The notes beneath the pieces were generated by a model. It was not told where the DNA came from and made no database searches. It saw nothing but the letters and a program-made list of their open reading frames with translations. A stretch of 64,000 bases of DNA, taken from NCBI GenBank assembly GCA_029215795.1, contig JARDYH010000001.1:230419654-230483653 (forward strand), written 5' to 3'. Position numbers and translations under genes: made by a program. This stretch comes from Anniella stebbinsi. Taxonomy: Eukaryota; Chordata; Lepidosauria; Squamata; Anniellidae. This document shows positions 36,953-47,940 of this stretch, in pieces; the stretch's first letter is position 1, and each line of letters opens with the position of its first letter.

Positions 36953-37060
36953 CTTGGTTGATAGCCATCATTTTATTTTTCCCAGAATGATACTACATCA
37001 TGATGTGCATCATTCCAATTGTCGTTCTGGGGAAAACAAAATGGCAGCTGTCAGCCAAGA
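36953..37060. repeat. Inverted repeat hairpin
   Basis: Arms 'cttggttgatagccatcatt' and 'aatggcagctgtcagccaag' extend into 'ttcccagaatga' / 'tcgttctggggaa'. Roughly 38-base arms with a 30-base loop; a small MITE of unknown family. Confidence 0.65.
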
Positions 37061-37353
37061 GGGGCTGTGAGAACCACCCCTGAAATCCACCTCCACCCCA
37101 CAAAGGTGTGAAAGAATAAAGGCAGCTTCACTCCCTTTTTCATCTCCAAAGCCAGTCCCAAATACAGCTAAAAATGACTTTTTCAAACTTCTACCTTAGA
37201 TCTAGTTCAACCTACTCTCAGATTGGAACAGCTTTCTTGAAAGGGAAAACTAACCATGTGAGCCGTTTCTTAGAATCAAGCCCTCATGTATTGTGGATTT
37301 TAATGTTCCAAACTTTTGAACCTGTTTCTCTGGCTATGCCTTTGGCAGCCAGT

Positions 37354-37597
37354 GAGCCTATCTACACACACAGGATAAAACATTTTGAAAACATTTTGAA
37401 AACTGTATCTGGAGTGTGTCCTGGGCCCCAACAGTTCTCAAAACTGTTATAAACAGTTTTAAACCGTTTTAAACCATTTTAAAGCAGTAGCGTAGATAGG
37501 CTGACAGTTTTGAGAACTGTTGGGGCCCAGGACACACTCCAGATACAGTTTTCAAAACGTTTTCAAAGTGTTTTATCCTGTGTGTGTAGATAGGCTC
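37354..37597. mobile_element. Harbinger-like MITE, near-perfect palindrome
   Basis: Ends GAGCCTATCTACACACACAG and the inverse, flanked by AGT (37351-37353, 37598-37600). Inner blocks 'gggccccaacagttctcaaa' and the inverse are almost unchanged, suggesting youth. The central loop holds repeated 'aaaccgttttaaaccatttt'. Confidence 0.75.
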
Positions 37598-38376
37598 AGT
37601 GACTTGAAGTAGAAGGTGATGCTTTTCACAATATGAAGGTTAATGCTGTCACCTGCTAAATGCTGAAAATCAAGCTTAATTTTAAAAGCAAAGCTACAGA
37701 GACTGATTGAAAAGTTGACTAGTCTGTGGGCAGTATCCAGGCAAAATTAGACTTTTTAAAAATCCTGCTGAGACAGTAAAGAATGTGTTTTATCTCTTTT
37801 CAATTGGAGAAATCAGCTTGGCTTAAAAATGCCTAACTTTGGCTAGATAATGCCCTGTATGTACATTATATCTGGCTCTGAGACAGATATAAATGTGAGT
37901 AACCCTTTCTTATTGTTATTAAATGGTCACACGATTTTAGGAAGGGAACAAAGGCCAACAGTTTTTAATCCTAATGGTACCCACAACCCAACTGAAGAAA
38001 CCAAGTAACAGTAACCTGATTGTCCTGGTAACTCTGAGGTTGGGCTGGAATCACCCAAGTTTGAATAGCTTTGATCTTTCTGTTGACCCAAAGGGAGCAA
38101 GGGAAAAGCAAGAGATAAGACCTGACTTGGCTCCATGGGAAATCAGTGGTCAGATTTCTTTTGATATTCATGAACAAAGGATTGTGCCTAAAGGGAAGAA
38201 AATGAATCCAAAGGCTTATTTCAGGCTTCATCAATATTTTGTTCTTTGTTCAATTTCACAGCCTTTATTTTCTCCTCATTCACATCCATTCTTTATTTTT
38301 CAGGAGTGTGAAACTTAAACAGTATAGAGGCAACAGTAATCAATTCGATTCAACAGGCAGGGAGAATAGAATCCAA
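37598..38376. other. Unclassified stretch
   Basis: No supported feature between two Harbinger-like elements. Confidence 0.35.
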
Positions 38377-38781
38377 GGCCAGATCTACACAAAGCAGCAT
38401 ATAGCACTATGAAAGTGGTATGAAAGTGTTATATAAAAGGCAGGAGCCACACAAAGCAGGATGTAGCAGTATGAAAGCGGTATTTGGTATGTGTCTATGG
38501 GCCCCAACAGTTGTCAATACACTTCAATACCACTATTGACCCAGAAGGATATTGTAATTTTAACTTGTTTTTATGTTTTACGGTTTTAAATTTTGTATAT
38601 CGGTGTTTTTAATGTTCAATGTTTTTAATTTTTGTAAACTGCCCAGAGAGCTTCGGCTATGGGGCAGTATATAAATGGAATAAAATAAATAAATATAAAG
38701 CAGTAGCGTGGCTCCTGCCTTTTATATATAATTTTCATACCGCTTTCATAGTTCTATATCCTGTTTGGTGTAGATTGAGCT
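38377..38781. mobile_element. Harbinger-like MITE with LINE tail inside
   Basis: It starts GGCCAGATCTACACAAAG and ends 'tttggtgtagattgagct'. Two tandem versions of the left arm are present (38377-38450 and 38452-38500). It is broken at 'accactat' by the LINE tail 38537-38693, after which 'tataaagcagtag' resumes. Confidence 0.65.
38537..38693 (+). mobile_element. LINE 3' tail (L2/CR1-like)
   Basis: Includes 'gtaaactgcccagagagctt' and 'cggctatggggcagtatata' and ends in AAATA-type repeats. Strongly 5'-truncated insertion with a short TAT-like overlap at the junction. Same family as 1-122. Confidence 0.7.
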
Positions 38782-38844
38782 CCAGCTTTCAATGAAGAGG
38801 GTAGTTCCATAACTATTCCCCTCCAGATATAAAAAGACACTTCA

Positions 38845-39225
38845 CTCATTTGGTTCTCCTTTGGTTCTCAACCTGAAAAGTGAGAAGGCCTCTTCAGTAG
38901 TGGTTCTGGACCTCTGGAAAGAGCTTCCATCAGGGGTTCTTCAGGCCCCTTCTTTGCAGGTCTATGAATTTCAATGGAATTCATATATATGAATTCCATT
39001 GAAATTCAAAGACCTGAATTTATAGAATTAAATAAAACAGTAGCCCAGAAATTAATAGAAGGCCAGCAAAAAGAGACTCCCCTGTTTTGGCTGGCATTTC
39101 TGGGCTGCTGTTTTTATTGAATTTTATTATTTTCTATTTTTTTAAAAAAATCTTGCATGCTGCCTTGGGAAGATTCCACCCATAAAGGTGGCCTAAAAAG
39201 AATTTCAATTAAAAATTAAATTCGA
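38845..39225 (+). mobile_element. L2-like LINE 3' end with palindromic interruption
   Basis: The sequence from 38868 can be read as a degraded L2 reverse-transcriptase C-terminus: 'aggcctcttcagtagtggtt' then 'ctctggaaagagcttcc', the usual 'LW…LP' block. It ends with the tail 'gctgccttgggaagattcc' near 39165. A near-perfect 56-bp palindrome (38959-39014) and a looser hairpin (about 39030-39110) interrupt it. Confidence 0.55.
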
Positions 39226-39374
39226 TCTGTGACAGACCAGCCAACCTCTTTACATCAAGAGTTCTTGTTCCTCATTAAAGAACAACCTTAGACAGAAGTT
39301 GGAGCTCTGTGATAAAATACAGCCATTAGACATAGATTCAGTCTTGGTATCAATGTGCCATCAGGGGCAAACAC

Positions 39375-40095
39375 TAGGGATGTGCATCATATTGTATTAG
39401 ATCCGATATCTGATACTGATTAAAATCAGAGGAAATCGGATTCCGATGCTGGCCGCAGGAGGTCCGATTTCTCCCGATCCGATTTTTTTCGATCCGATTA
39501 ATATAGAAAAATATCAGAAAATCGGACCTCCATTTTACTTGTTTTCACCATAGGCTTGCATTGGGGGAAAGAAAGCAGGTAAGGAGCATGAGTGGGGGGA
39601 GGGAGGGGGAGGTCTCCCCTTATCTGCCGCCATCCCACGCTGCCATCTGCTGCGTCTGTATGCTGCTAATTTGGCTTTGCGGCCTGGTTCTCAGAAGAGC
39701 GATGACGCGCCAGGTGATGATGTCACCCAGCATGTCATTGTTCTACTAAGGACCAGGCTGCAAAGCCTAATTAGCAGTACATGGAAGCAGTGGATGGCAG
39801 CATGGGACGGTGGCAGGTAAGGAGCGTGAGTGGGGGGGAGGGAGGGGGAGGGAGGAAGGGCCAGCCCAGTGTTTTCACCATAGACTTGCATTGGGGGAAA
39901 GTTTTCTTTCCCCCAATGCAAGCCTATGGGGAAAAACCTAAAATGGCAGTCTGATATCAAAATCGGAACTTCTGATTTTGTATTGTTATCGTATCCGAAG
40001 TGATACAACGGACCTCCGAGTTTTACGATACGATACTTTACAAAATCTGAAGTATCCGATCCCGATCTGATTTTTTGCATCCATGCACATCCCTA
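39375..40095. mobile_element. hAT element with 'ccgatccgat' arms and GC-rich core
   Basis: A 721-bp element with ends TAGGGATGTGCATCAT and …CATGCACATCCCTA. Flanks GCAAACAC and GCAACCAC differ at one position. The order is: terminal repeat; 'gatccgat' blocks; one arm of the 'tagacttgcattgggggaaa' hairpin; a G-rich block; a centre 'cgcgccaggtgatgatgtcac'; then the inverse order. Two CAGGTAAG motifs (39576, 39814) are followed by 'gagcgtgagtgggg'-type sequence. No transposase. Confidence 0.8.
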
Positions 40096-40103
40096 GCAAC
40101 CAC

Positions 40104-41123
40104 CCCTATCCTCCTCATACTTGAAATTATGGCCAGTAAGAGCAGCCAGTAGTGGACTAGAAGGATCAATGGCTCCTTACATATTCTTATTTCACAGTCT
40201 TATTTCACAGTCTACGCTCTCTTCCAAGCCTTTCTTCTTTCCACTCGGATAATTATCAGGGCTGAAATTAATGGGAAACTATTGCAGTCTATTGCACATG
40301 GAATCCTCAGGTTCACCAGGGACTGGGGCAGAACAAACATGTTTCACTTTTGGTCAGTAATTATGCAATCTCCTTATACACTAATTGTCTTAGGAATTCT
40401 TTAGTTGTACAATGGTGTTTTGTGGGCAGCTCATTATTATCGTAGCATTCAATAATTAGGGCCTCAGAGTACGATCCTTATTAATACTCATTGGCAGCAC
40501 ATACCATTAACTGAGAGAGCTATTGTAATAGCTCCAAAAGAACCATAATTGTGTGTCTTGTCAACTGCCTTGACACTTTATTAATTCTCTGTACTTTCAT
40601 GCTATAGATCCACTATTATAAATCATGCGCTGGCATCATATCACTGCTTTGCCTCATTAATATTTTTTTCTGTGCCTTTTCATAACCCAAAATACGCAAC
40701 CGCCTTGAGGATGCAGTGAGACATGTCAAGGTTAAGCACATTGTAAAGTACCTCAGAGATGTAAGTTAAAATGGAAGTGAAAGAAATGATAGTATGCCTA
40801 TGCTTGTCTTATGACTAGCAGTTGTGCCATTTCTTACAGAGGCAATTACATTTGTAGAAAATTGAGGAATGCTCCATCACAGTTGTCTAGGGCTATTGTA
40901 CATAAAACAGTGATGTTGCCAATTTCCCAAGCATATATCTACCTAGCATAGAACCATGTACAGCACAAGCACCACAACATCCAAAGCTCCATATGCATCT
41001 GCGGCATTTTTGGGATTGTCATAAGATGAATTTATCTGCCTAAAGAGGAATGGAAGACAACCCAACACTGCTTTTAGGGGTAAGAAGTCACCAACACTTT
41101 GAAAGAACTAGTTGATGCACGTG
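40104..41123. other. Unclassified non-coding stretch
   Basis: Unique-looking DNA; nothing supported. Confidence 0.35.
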
Positions 41124-41817
41124 GGCCATGTCTACACCAGCCGTTTATTCCTGAATAATATTGCAGTCACCTCTACCGGGTCACATGACGTTCACCTACT
41201 CCTGCGGTGATCTCGGGTTGACCCCTCAGTTATTCAGGAATATTGCTGACTGGATTTGTCACGGCTTTTCTGGCTCTCTCACTACAATCCCGACATCTGT
41301 GACTGGTGTGCCCCCCTTCCTGAAGCTGTTGCTGTTTGGCATGAGCTCCCTGCTTGGCGAACAGCCAATCTGCTGTCAGAGGCATGTCCAGCAGTTTCGG
41401 ACATGTGTGGGAGTGGGTGTCTGTCATTTTCGGCACATTTTTTGATTGGTTATCTGCATGTTTTGGTGCCGACCGTGTGTATTTTTCTTTTTAACACAAA
41501 TATATTGATGTGCAAGAGTGCATCTTCAATACAGTACCTATCCCCCCTGCGTTGCTGTGTATCTGCATTGGTGTGCATCTCAGAGGAGTTATATATATAA
41601 AAAAAATCCATGCCCCGTACCTTCTGTCCAATCCTGCCCATTTCTGCTGATGCACGTGCAGAACCGCCATCACGGGGTACAGGTACTCCCACAATCCCTC
41701 TTCTTTACTTGCGGGAAACTTCCCTTGTGTGTGCCCCATGATCAACAATCGCGGAAGCAGGAAACCTCACAATTATCCCTCTTCCATTGCGAAAGGGCTG
41801 TAGGTGTAGATCAGGCC
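41124..41817. mobile_element. Long Harbinger-like element with unique interior
   Basis: The ends GGCCATGTCTACACCAG and …GGTGTAGATCAGGCC resemble the Harbinger-like MITE termini of this window. The 694-bp interior is different, with inner inverse blocks 'tattcctgaataatattgca' / 'ttcaggaatattgctga' near 41149-41250. No transposase or Myb-like frame could be recognised in the interior frames. The 3-bp flanks GTG / CTG do not match exactly. Confidence 0.5.
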
Positions 41818-42065
41818 CTGGTTGCATGTTTATCAGCTGTTATACAAATCTGAATGAGCCTAAGGCTGGGGTCTCCAATGTGGTGTCCATAGGATTCAAT
41901 GTGCCCACAGCTACCTCTTTTGATATCCACAAGCTTTTCTGCCCCTCCTGATTATACACACACACACACACATTTAAGGCTTGCTTGTTTCAAATTGAAA
42001 TGCTGCCTTCTAGCACTGTATTTATCTTGGTTCAAAAGAGTGGTCTTGTGTTTCAAAGTACAGAC

Positions 42066-42105
<40 letters not shown>

Positions 42106-42276
42106 ATGGTTGGTTGGTGGGGGTAGGCTTGCTCCCCCCCCCCCGTTGTACATGGGTGCTTTCTAATTTCTCTCCCATTAATAGTAATGGGAGAAATTAA
42201 CTACACCAGCTCTAGGCTGTAGTAAGGATTGAACCCTTAGTAGTCGGTTATGCTAAATCTGCTATTCTATAGTATT
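41818..42276. other. Stretch with (CA)n and (GT)n microsatellites
   Basis: A short CA run at about 41955-41971, a clean GT run of about 19 units at 42068-42105, and a C homopolymer at about 42136. No gene. Confidence 0.7.
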
Positions 42277-43464
42277 AATGGAGGCACAGTCATGCCTCCA
42301 TTGTTAAGGGCCGTCAGTAAAAAACACATTCCGCCATGTTAAAGTGATAATTGGGGGGGGGGTCATTATAACAGCCATAAAATCGAAAATGTTTCACCAA
42401 CCTTTCTGAAATTAAAGGTGCCAGAAAGAAATGTTTGTTTTACATTACCTGAAAATTTCAAGAAGATTGGTGAAAGATTGAGGGAAGGAGAGCAGTTTAA
42501 GGTAGAAAAGGAATACAAACTTGTATCCCTGCTTTTGTAAATTTACTTCTGGGTTGAGACTTTTTGTGCTCACAATTTGCATAATTTCTAGAGCCTTATT
42601 AATTAATCCAGTGGTGGGGTCTTCTTCCTCCTTGATTGTAGTTGGTGGAAAGCTTTTCGTTTTTTAAAAATTTCCTTCGGTTGACTTTTAAGGACTATTT
42701 TAACCTCTCATTCAAGTCAATGAGGCGGCCATCTTCCCTCATAATGCGACACTGACACATGTTCAGTAGCGTTGCTCTCCCCCCTCCCTTCTGCCTTAGA
42801 ATGTGGGGTGGGTGAGTGAAATGGCTGCTGCCTCTAGCACAGACCTTTTGAGTGAAGAAGAAGAAGAGTTTCTCTTTTCTCTTCTGGAACATGCATTCCT
42901 TTGGCTCTGAGAGTATTTTGGGCTATCTTCATAAGGCCAGTTTGCTCTTTTGCTCCCTGGTGAAGCAGGGTGTGGCTCCTCTGGATCCATGGTAACTTGA
43001 TCTTCAGATCTCTCCTGGGAATAGGTAGCTATACCTTTCTTTTAATTCCCCTCTTTTCTAAGAGTTTGGTCCATACTGCTATAAAGATGAAAGTTTCAAA
43101 CACTTCATTTAATTAGTTTGGGCCGGTGTAAGTTTTAAGTACAATGTTGAAACCTTTCAAAGTGCTTCTGGGCCTACAACGTTGGTTTCGGCCTAGTCAC
43201 CCTGTTTTTTTAATAAGGTTTAGAAACAGTTGAGGTGTCGATTATTTTGCATAGTGTACACATGGATTTTCTTTCTAATCCTTGCAGTCTACACTGGCTC
43301 CCTCTTTGATGTGTTTTTGGAAGCAGACAAACCCTTTTTTGTTCCAGCAGGCCTTTGGCAAATCATCTGGACCTCTGTCTATACCTTTGACTTTTAAATA
43401 GTTATGTTTAAAATGCTTTAATATTGAAAAGTATTTAATTATATTTTTAACTTTTGTATATAAT

Positions 43465-43784
43465 TAGGCTGACCATATGAAAAGGAGGACAGGGCTCATG
43501 TAACTTTAACAGTTGTAGAGAAAAGGGAATTTCAGCCAGTGTCATTTGTATGCAATTAGTCCCTGGTGAAATTCCCTCTTCATCACAACAGTTAAAGTTG
43601 CAGGCACTATACTAGAGTGACCATATACAAAAGAAGGCAGGGCCCCTGCAACTTTAACTGGTGTGATGAAGAGGGAATTTCACCAGGAACTAATTGCATA
43701 CAAATGACACTGGCTGAAATCCCCTTTTCTCTACAACTATTAAAGTTACATGAGCCCTGTCCTCCTTTTCATGTGGTCAGCCTA
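43465..43784. mobile_element. hAT MITE of the TAGGGTGACCA family
   Basis: Ends TAGGCTGACCATATGAAAAG and CTTTTCATGTGGTCAGCCTA. Right flank GTATATTC; left flank GTATATAAT; the empty site in copy 1 reads 'gtatatttctat' (near 22157). The duplication is therefore visible although the left copy has mutated. Standard nested palindrome. Confidence 0.85.
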
Positions 43785-44558
43785 GTATATTCCTATTTAT
43801 AGGTTTTAGCTGTATATGTTTTAGTTTTGTAAGGCTGCCCTGAGGCCTACTACTACTACTACTAGTAATGTTTCAGATTTCACTTCTGCATCTGCTGTTC
43901 TTTTGCATTTACTTTTCTTTATAAACCATTCATATCTTAAGACTTCTTGTGTGGCATGTTTTCATTGGTTTAACAAGTTAAAGGGGTATTCACTGTTTTC
44001 ATGCTTATGTTATAAAATCTATTTTCAACAGGCCTAGTAACTTCAAGAGTAACAGAGTTGGGGGAAATCCTCAATCTCTTTGCTATCAGAGGCACTGAGT
44101 AAGGGAGACCTGGAGATAATTTAGACTGACCCCAACCACAAAAAACTATTCCCCCTTCTGAAAAGATTGGGACCACAGACTACTAAAGACAAACAAAGTA
44201 GCAGGCCATAATAACAGTTCTCATGTGGCCATTTGCCTTATGAGGCAGGTGCTCTGCGGGCTACCAAATGGAGGGACTAACAGGCCATAAAGTTGCCTGG
44301 CTGGGTCTGCCAGAAATCCAGCCTCAACACTCCTGGAAGGTCCATGTTCTATAGCACCTGCTGTCAGATGAACCTGAAGGAATCCCACCCTCCACCCCTG
44401 GGTTTAATTTATTGGCTTCCCCTGGCTGGACCTTGCAGGAAACTATAGGGACAGACAGAGCAGGCATTCATAGCACACATAGAATGCTGAGACTGGCAAA
44501 TCTAAAAGCAAGTGTGTTGCTTTTGAAGAACCAAGGAAATTCAATGGGTCTTACTGAG

Positions 44559-45196
44559 TAGGGTGACCATATTTGGGAAACCAAAAAAGAGGATACCTAG
44601 TGGGGGGGCAGGAAAATGGCTTTCTGGGGCCACCTTAAAGTCCCCAATTGAAGCGGAGGAGGGGAAAGCATGTCATTCTCCCCCACCCCCCCACCCCACC
44701 ACTCCAATCAGGCCCTTTTCTATAATGCCTGGGAATGACACGTTTTTCCCTTTTAAGGCCTTGATTGGAGCAGTGGGAGAGAATGACACACCTCCAGAAA
44801 GCATGTCATTCCCCCCTGCCATGCTAATGGTGGCCTTAAAAGGGAAAGTGTGTAATTCCAGGTCATTATGGACTATTGCATAAAATCCCCCCTGACACTG
44901 AGGATAGAACAAAAACCAGGAGAAATCTGGGGAAAGCCTGACAGTTTTTTATTATTTATTATTGCATTTACATCCCACCATTTTTCTGCCAAGAAACCCA
45001 AGGCGGCATACATAATGCTCCTCCTCTCCATTTTATCCTCACAATAGCAACCCTGGGAGATGGGTTGGGCTGAGAGTCTGCAACTGGCCCAAAGTCACCC
45101 AATGGGTTTTCATGGCTAAGTGGGGAGTAGAACCCAGATCTCCCAGCTCCTAGTCCAACACTTTAGCCACTAGGCTACACCCTAGTGGTCACCCTA
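44559..45196. mobile_element. hAT element with TAGGGTGACCA ends and a different interior
   Basis: Ends TAGGGTGACCATATTTGGGA and GTGGTCACCCTA are those of the MITE family. The interior is unrelated: inverse blocks 'ctccaatcaggccctt' / 'aaggccttgattggag' and 'aagcatgtcattc' repeats around 44665-44850. A Sauria SINE sits near its right end. Copy 1 of the long unit lacks it, but about 45 bases of target are missing here, so no clean duplication is visible. Confidence 0.7.
44946..45181 (-). mobile_element. Sauria-type SINE
   Basis: In reverse complement: tRNA-like head 'gtgtagcctagtggctaaag' with 'ctgggttctactcc' as B-box region, then 'ttgggtgactttgggccagt', 'cccaacccatctcccagg', 'gtgaggataaaatggag', and a BovB-like end with an AAT-rich tail. 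Order and sequence fit squamate Sauria SINEs. Inserted in the hAT element 44559-45196. Confidence 0.8.
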
Positions 45197-45237
45197 GAAT
45201 TGAGCCATGCCAAGTTGGAAGCAGATCGGTTCATGCC

Positions 45238-46273
45238 GATCATTTTACGTTCACTTGAGATTGTGCAAAACAAGTTCTTAAGGTTATTGCTGGGCCTCCC
45301 ACCAGGAACACCTAACAGCTATATAAGAGCAGAACTTGGAGTAATGCCAATAATTTACTTTATCTAGAGGACAATGTTCTTCTATTACGTTAAAACGAAA
45401 TATACAATTAATAGACTAATAACTCTTTGCGTAAATGAACAGAGAAACTCCCCTCTCAGAAATAATTGGCTACGTCGATGTGAAACAAGTTTAAAGAACT
45501 TTGGATTCGACCCGAGAGTGCTAATGGTAAGCGATTTACTGCATAACCACTTATCCATTAAAGAATGGTTGCAGCACCACTTTGCCAAGCTAGATTTAGA
45601 TGCAATTAAAGTCTCTAGATTCTCCTCTAGCTTTCCATCTTTAAAGTCCACTCATGAGGAAGAAAAGTATCTGTCAGAAATAGCATCCCCCTTCCTCCGT
45701 AAAGCATTTATAGACCTGTGTTTTCAGACAATGAAAACTAAATTCATAGAGGAGAGATATAAAAATATTCCTAGAGAACAGCACCTGTGTATTTGTGGTA
45801 GCCAAGTAGTGGAGGATACCATACACTACGTGCTATATTGTAAACTATACAAAACTCCTAGGGATAAACATCTGTCAAGATTTTTAATGCTGAAGGCAAA
45901 CCTCTCAGATATGGATAAAATAATATATTTACTCTCAAATACAGCTAAACCTATTATGCTAAATGTGGCCAGGTTTGCTGCGAAAGCAGCACGAATTAGG
46001 GAAGCCCTAGAAGACCTTGACGCTACCTGAGAAAGGGGGTCTATAACTGTGGGGGTTTTAGAAATTATTTTGTACTCATATATATATATATATATATATA
46101 CTCCATTTTACTCCATTTTACTCCATTTTATTCTGTAATATGTGTATTGTAATATGTGTATTTTACTCCATTTTACTCCATTTTACTCCATTTTATTCTG
46201 TAATATGTGTATTGTAGGATGCTGATTGTGAGATCGGGCTAAAACCTATTTTAGGTTGCCTCAACAATAAAGA
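45238..46273 (+). mobile_element. LINE 3' end with RT C-terminal frame
   Basis: A frame runs from 45239 to the TGA at 46028-46030 with a single in-frame TAG at 45365-45367. The upstream part reads 'QNKFLRLLLGLPPGTPNS', typical of the region after the palm of non-LTR reverse transcriptases. The downstream part has a CxC…H…C arrangement (CICG … HYVLYC), the C-terminal zinc-knuckle-like motif of several LINE clades. Clade not certain. A 3' untranslated region with tandem repeats ends 'caataaagag'. It is inserted in 'tcatgcc|ttgattttt' of the long unit; the intact target is at 23282-23300. Junction overlap only about GCC. Confidence 0.7.
46101..46216. repeat. Tandem repeats in the LINE 3' region
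   Basis: Three copies of CTCCATTTTA, then 'ttctgtaatatgtgtattg', then the whole block again. Preceded by a (TA)n run at 46077-46100. Confidence 0.9.
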
Positions 46274-46879
46274 GCCTTGATATTTAGGATATTTTTTAAA
46301 AAAGTTTGACTTTATTTTTTTTCTAAAATTCAAGGCATGAACCAATCTGCTTTCAACTTAGCATGGCTAAAGCCTTACTTAAGATGTACCACGGTGCCAA
46401 GTTTCATCTCTTCATCTTTACTTTCTTTCTTTTTTTTATGTACTGCTCAAGGCCCTAGACCCCAAAGAGGAGTATTGGGTTTGAAGTTTTAAAAATTCCT
46501 AAAACTCAAGGCATAAACAGATCTCCTTCCAACTTAGCATGGCTCAATCCCTACTTAAGAGCTACCATGCTGTCATGTTTCATCCTTTTATCTTTAAAAA
46601 TGATGGAATTGTAAGCATTTTAGTTAATTAAAAAAATTAAATTGAAGTTTTAAACATTTCTAAAAATCAAGGGATGAACGGATCTGCTTCCAACTTGGCA
46701 TGGCTAAATCCCTACTTCAGAGCTACCATGGTGCCAAGTTTCATCTCTTTATTTTTAATTTCATTTTTTAAACTTGTACTGCTCAAGGTCCTGGACCCCA
46801 AAGAGATTTCTGTTTGAACTTTAAAAAATTCCTAAAAATCAAGGCATGAATAGATCTGCTTCATACTTGGCATAGCTAT

Positions 46880-47940
46880 TAGGGATGTGCACTGGATCGG
46901 ACCTGATCCACGAACCGAGTCCGGTCCAGTGGGAAATCGGATAAATTATCCGATTTCCGATCCAACAGATGGATCCGCCGATCCAGTCCGAACCGATCCG
47001 AAAAGGGTCCGAACCGGTTCGGCGGATCGGCGGGCGCCCACTGGCGCCCACCGCCGCTTCCATTGGCGGGCGCCAGCGGGCGCCCGCCGATGAAAGTGGA
47101 CAGCGGGGGGGGAGGAGGGGGGCCCTTACCTTCCCGGCCCGTCCGATCCCGTCCGGCGCCGGCGGCTACTACCAGCGGGCTCCGCGGCCTGCTCCAGGGT
47201 GGCGCGCCAGGTGATGTCATCACCCGGCGCGCTACTCGAGAGCAGGCCGCGGAGCCCGCTGGTAGTAGCCGCCGGCGCCGGACGGGAGCGGACGGGCCGG
47301 GAAGGTAAGCAGGGGGTGCGTGGAGGGGAGGAGGGGACGCGTGGAGGGGGGAGGGGGGCTCTTACCTTTCCGGCCCGTCCGCTCCCGTCCGGCGCCGGCG
47401 GCTACTACCAGCAGGCTCCACGGCCTGCTCCAGGGTGGCGCGCCGGGTGATCACCCGGCGCGCTACTCGAGAGCAAGCCGCAAAGCCGGCTGGCAGTAGC
47501 CGCCGGCGCCGGACAGGAGCGAACGGCCCTAAAAGGTAAGCAGTGGCGGGGAAGGGGGCTTACCCCCCCCGGAGCCATCCGCTTCTATCCGCTGGCGCCC
47601 GCGGGTGCCAGCGGATGGAAGCGGACGGCTCCAGGGGGGGTAGGGAGCGCGGGGGAGGGGGCTTACCTGCCGGGGCCGTCCACAGCGGACGGCCCCGGGG
47701 GGGGAGGGAGTTAGGCCCCCGCTCACCCACCCGCCGCCATTTTTTCCTCATAGACTTGCATTGCAATGCAAGTCTATGGGGAAAAAAATGGCGGCCGATC
47801 CAAAAATTTCCGATTTTTGGATCGGGATCGTACTCGATCCGGTCCAGGGGGCCTCCGATTTTGTCCAAACCGATTCGTGACAAAATTGGAGGTCCCGATC
47901 CGGGTCCCGATCCGATCCGGGGGGTCTGTGCACACCCCTA
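46880..47940. mobile_element. GC-rich hAT element, 1061 bp, intact ends
   Basis: Ends TAGGGATGTGCACTGGATCG and …GTCTGTGCACACCCCTA, flanked by perfect ATAGCTAT duplications (46872-46879, 47941-47948). Subterminal 'gatccgg' blocks, the 'tagacttgcattg' hairpin near 47740-47785, 'gcgggcgcc'-type palindromes, and a centre 'gcgcgccaggtgatgtcatc'. The GC content is far above the surroundings. Frames inside are byproducts of the palindromes. Inserted into a tandem module of the long unit. Confidence 0.88.

Noticed and set aside
46101..46216. Regularly spaced repeats as a CRISPR array
   Set aside because: The units are simple A/T-rich tandem repeats inside a LINE 3' region of a vertebrate genome, with no spacers of varying sequence.
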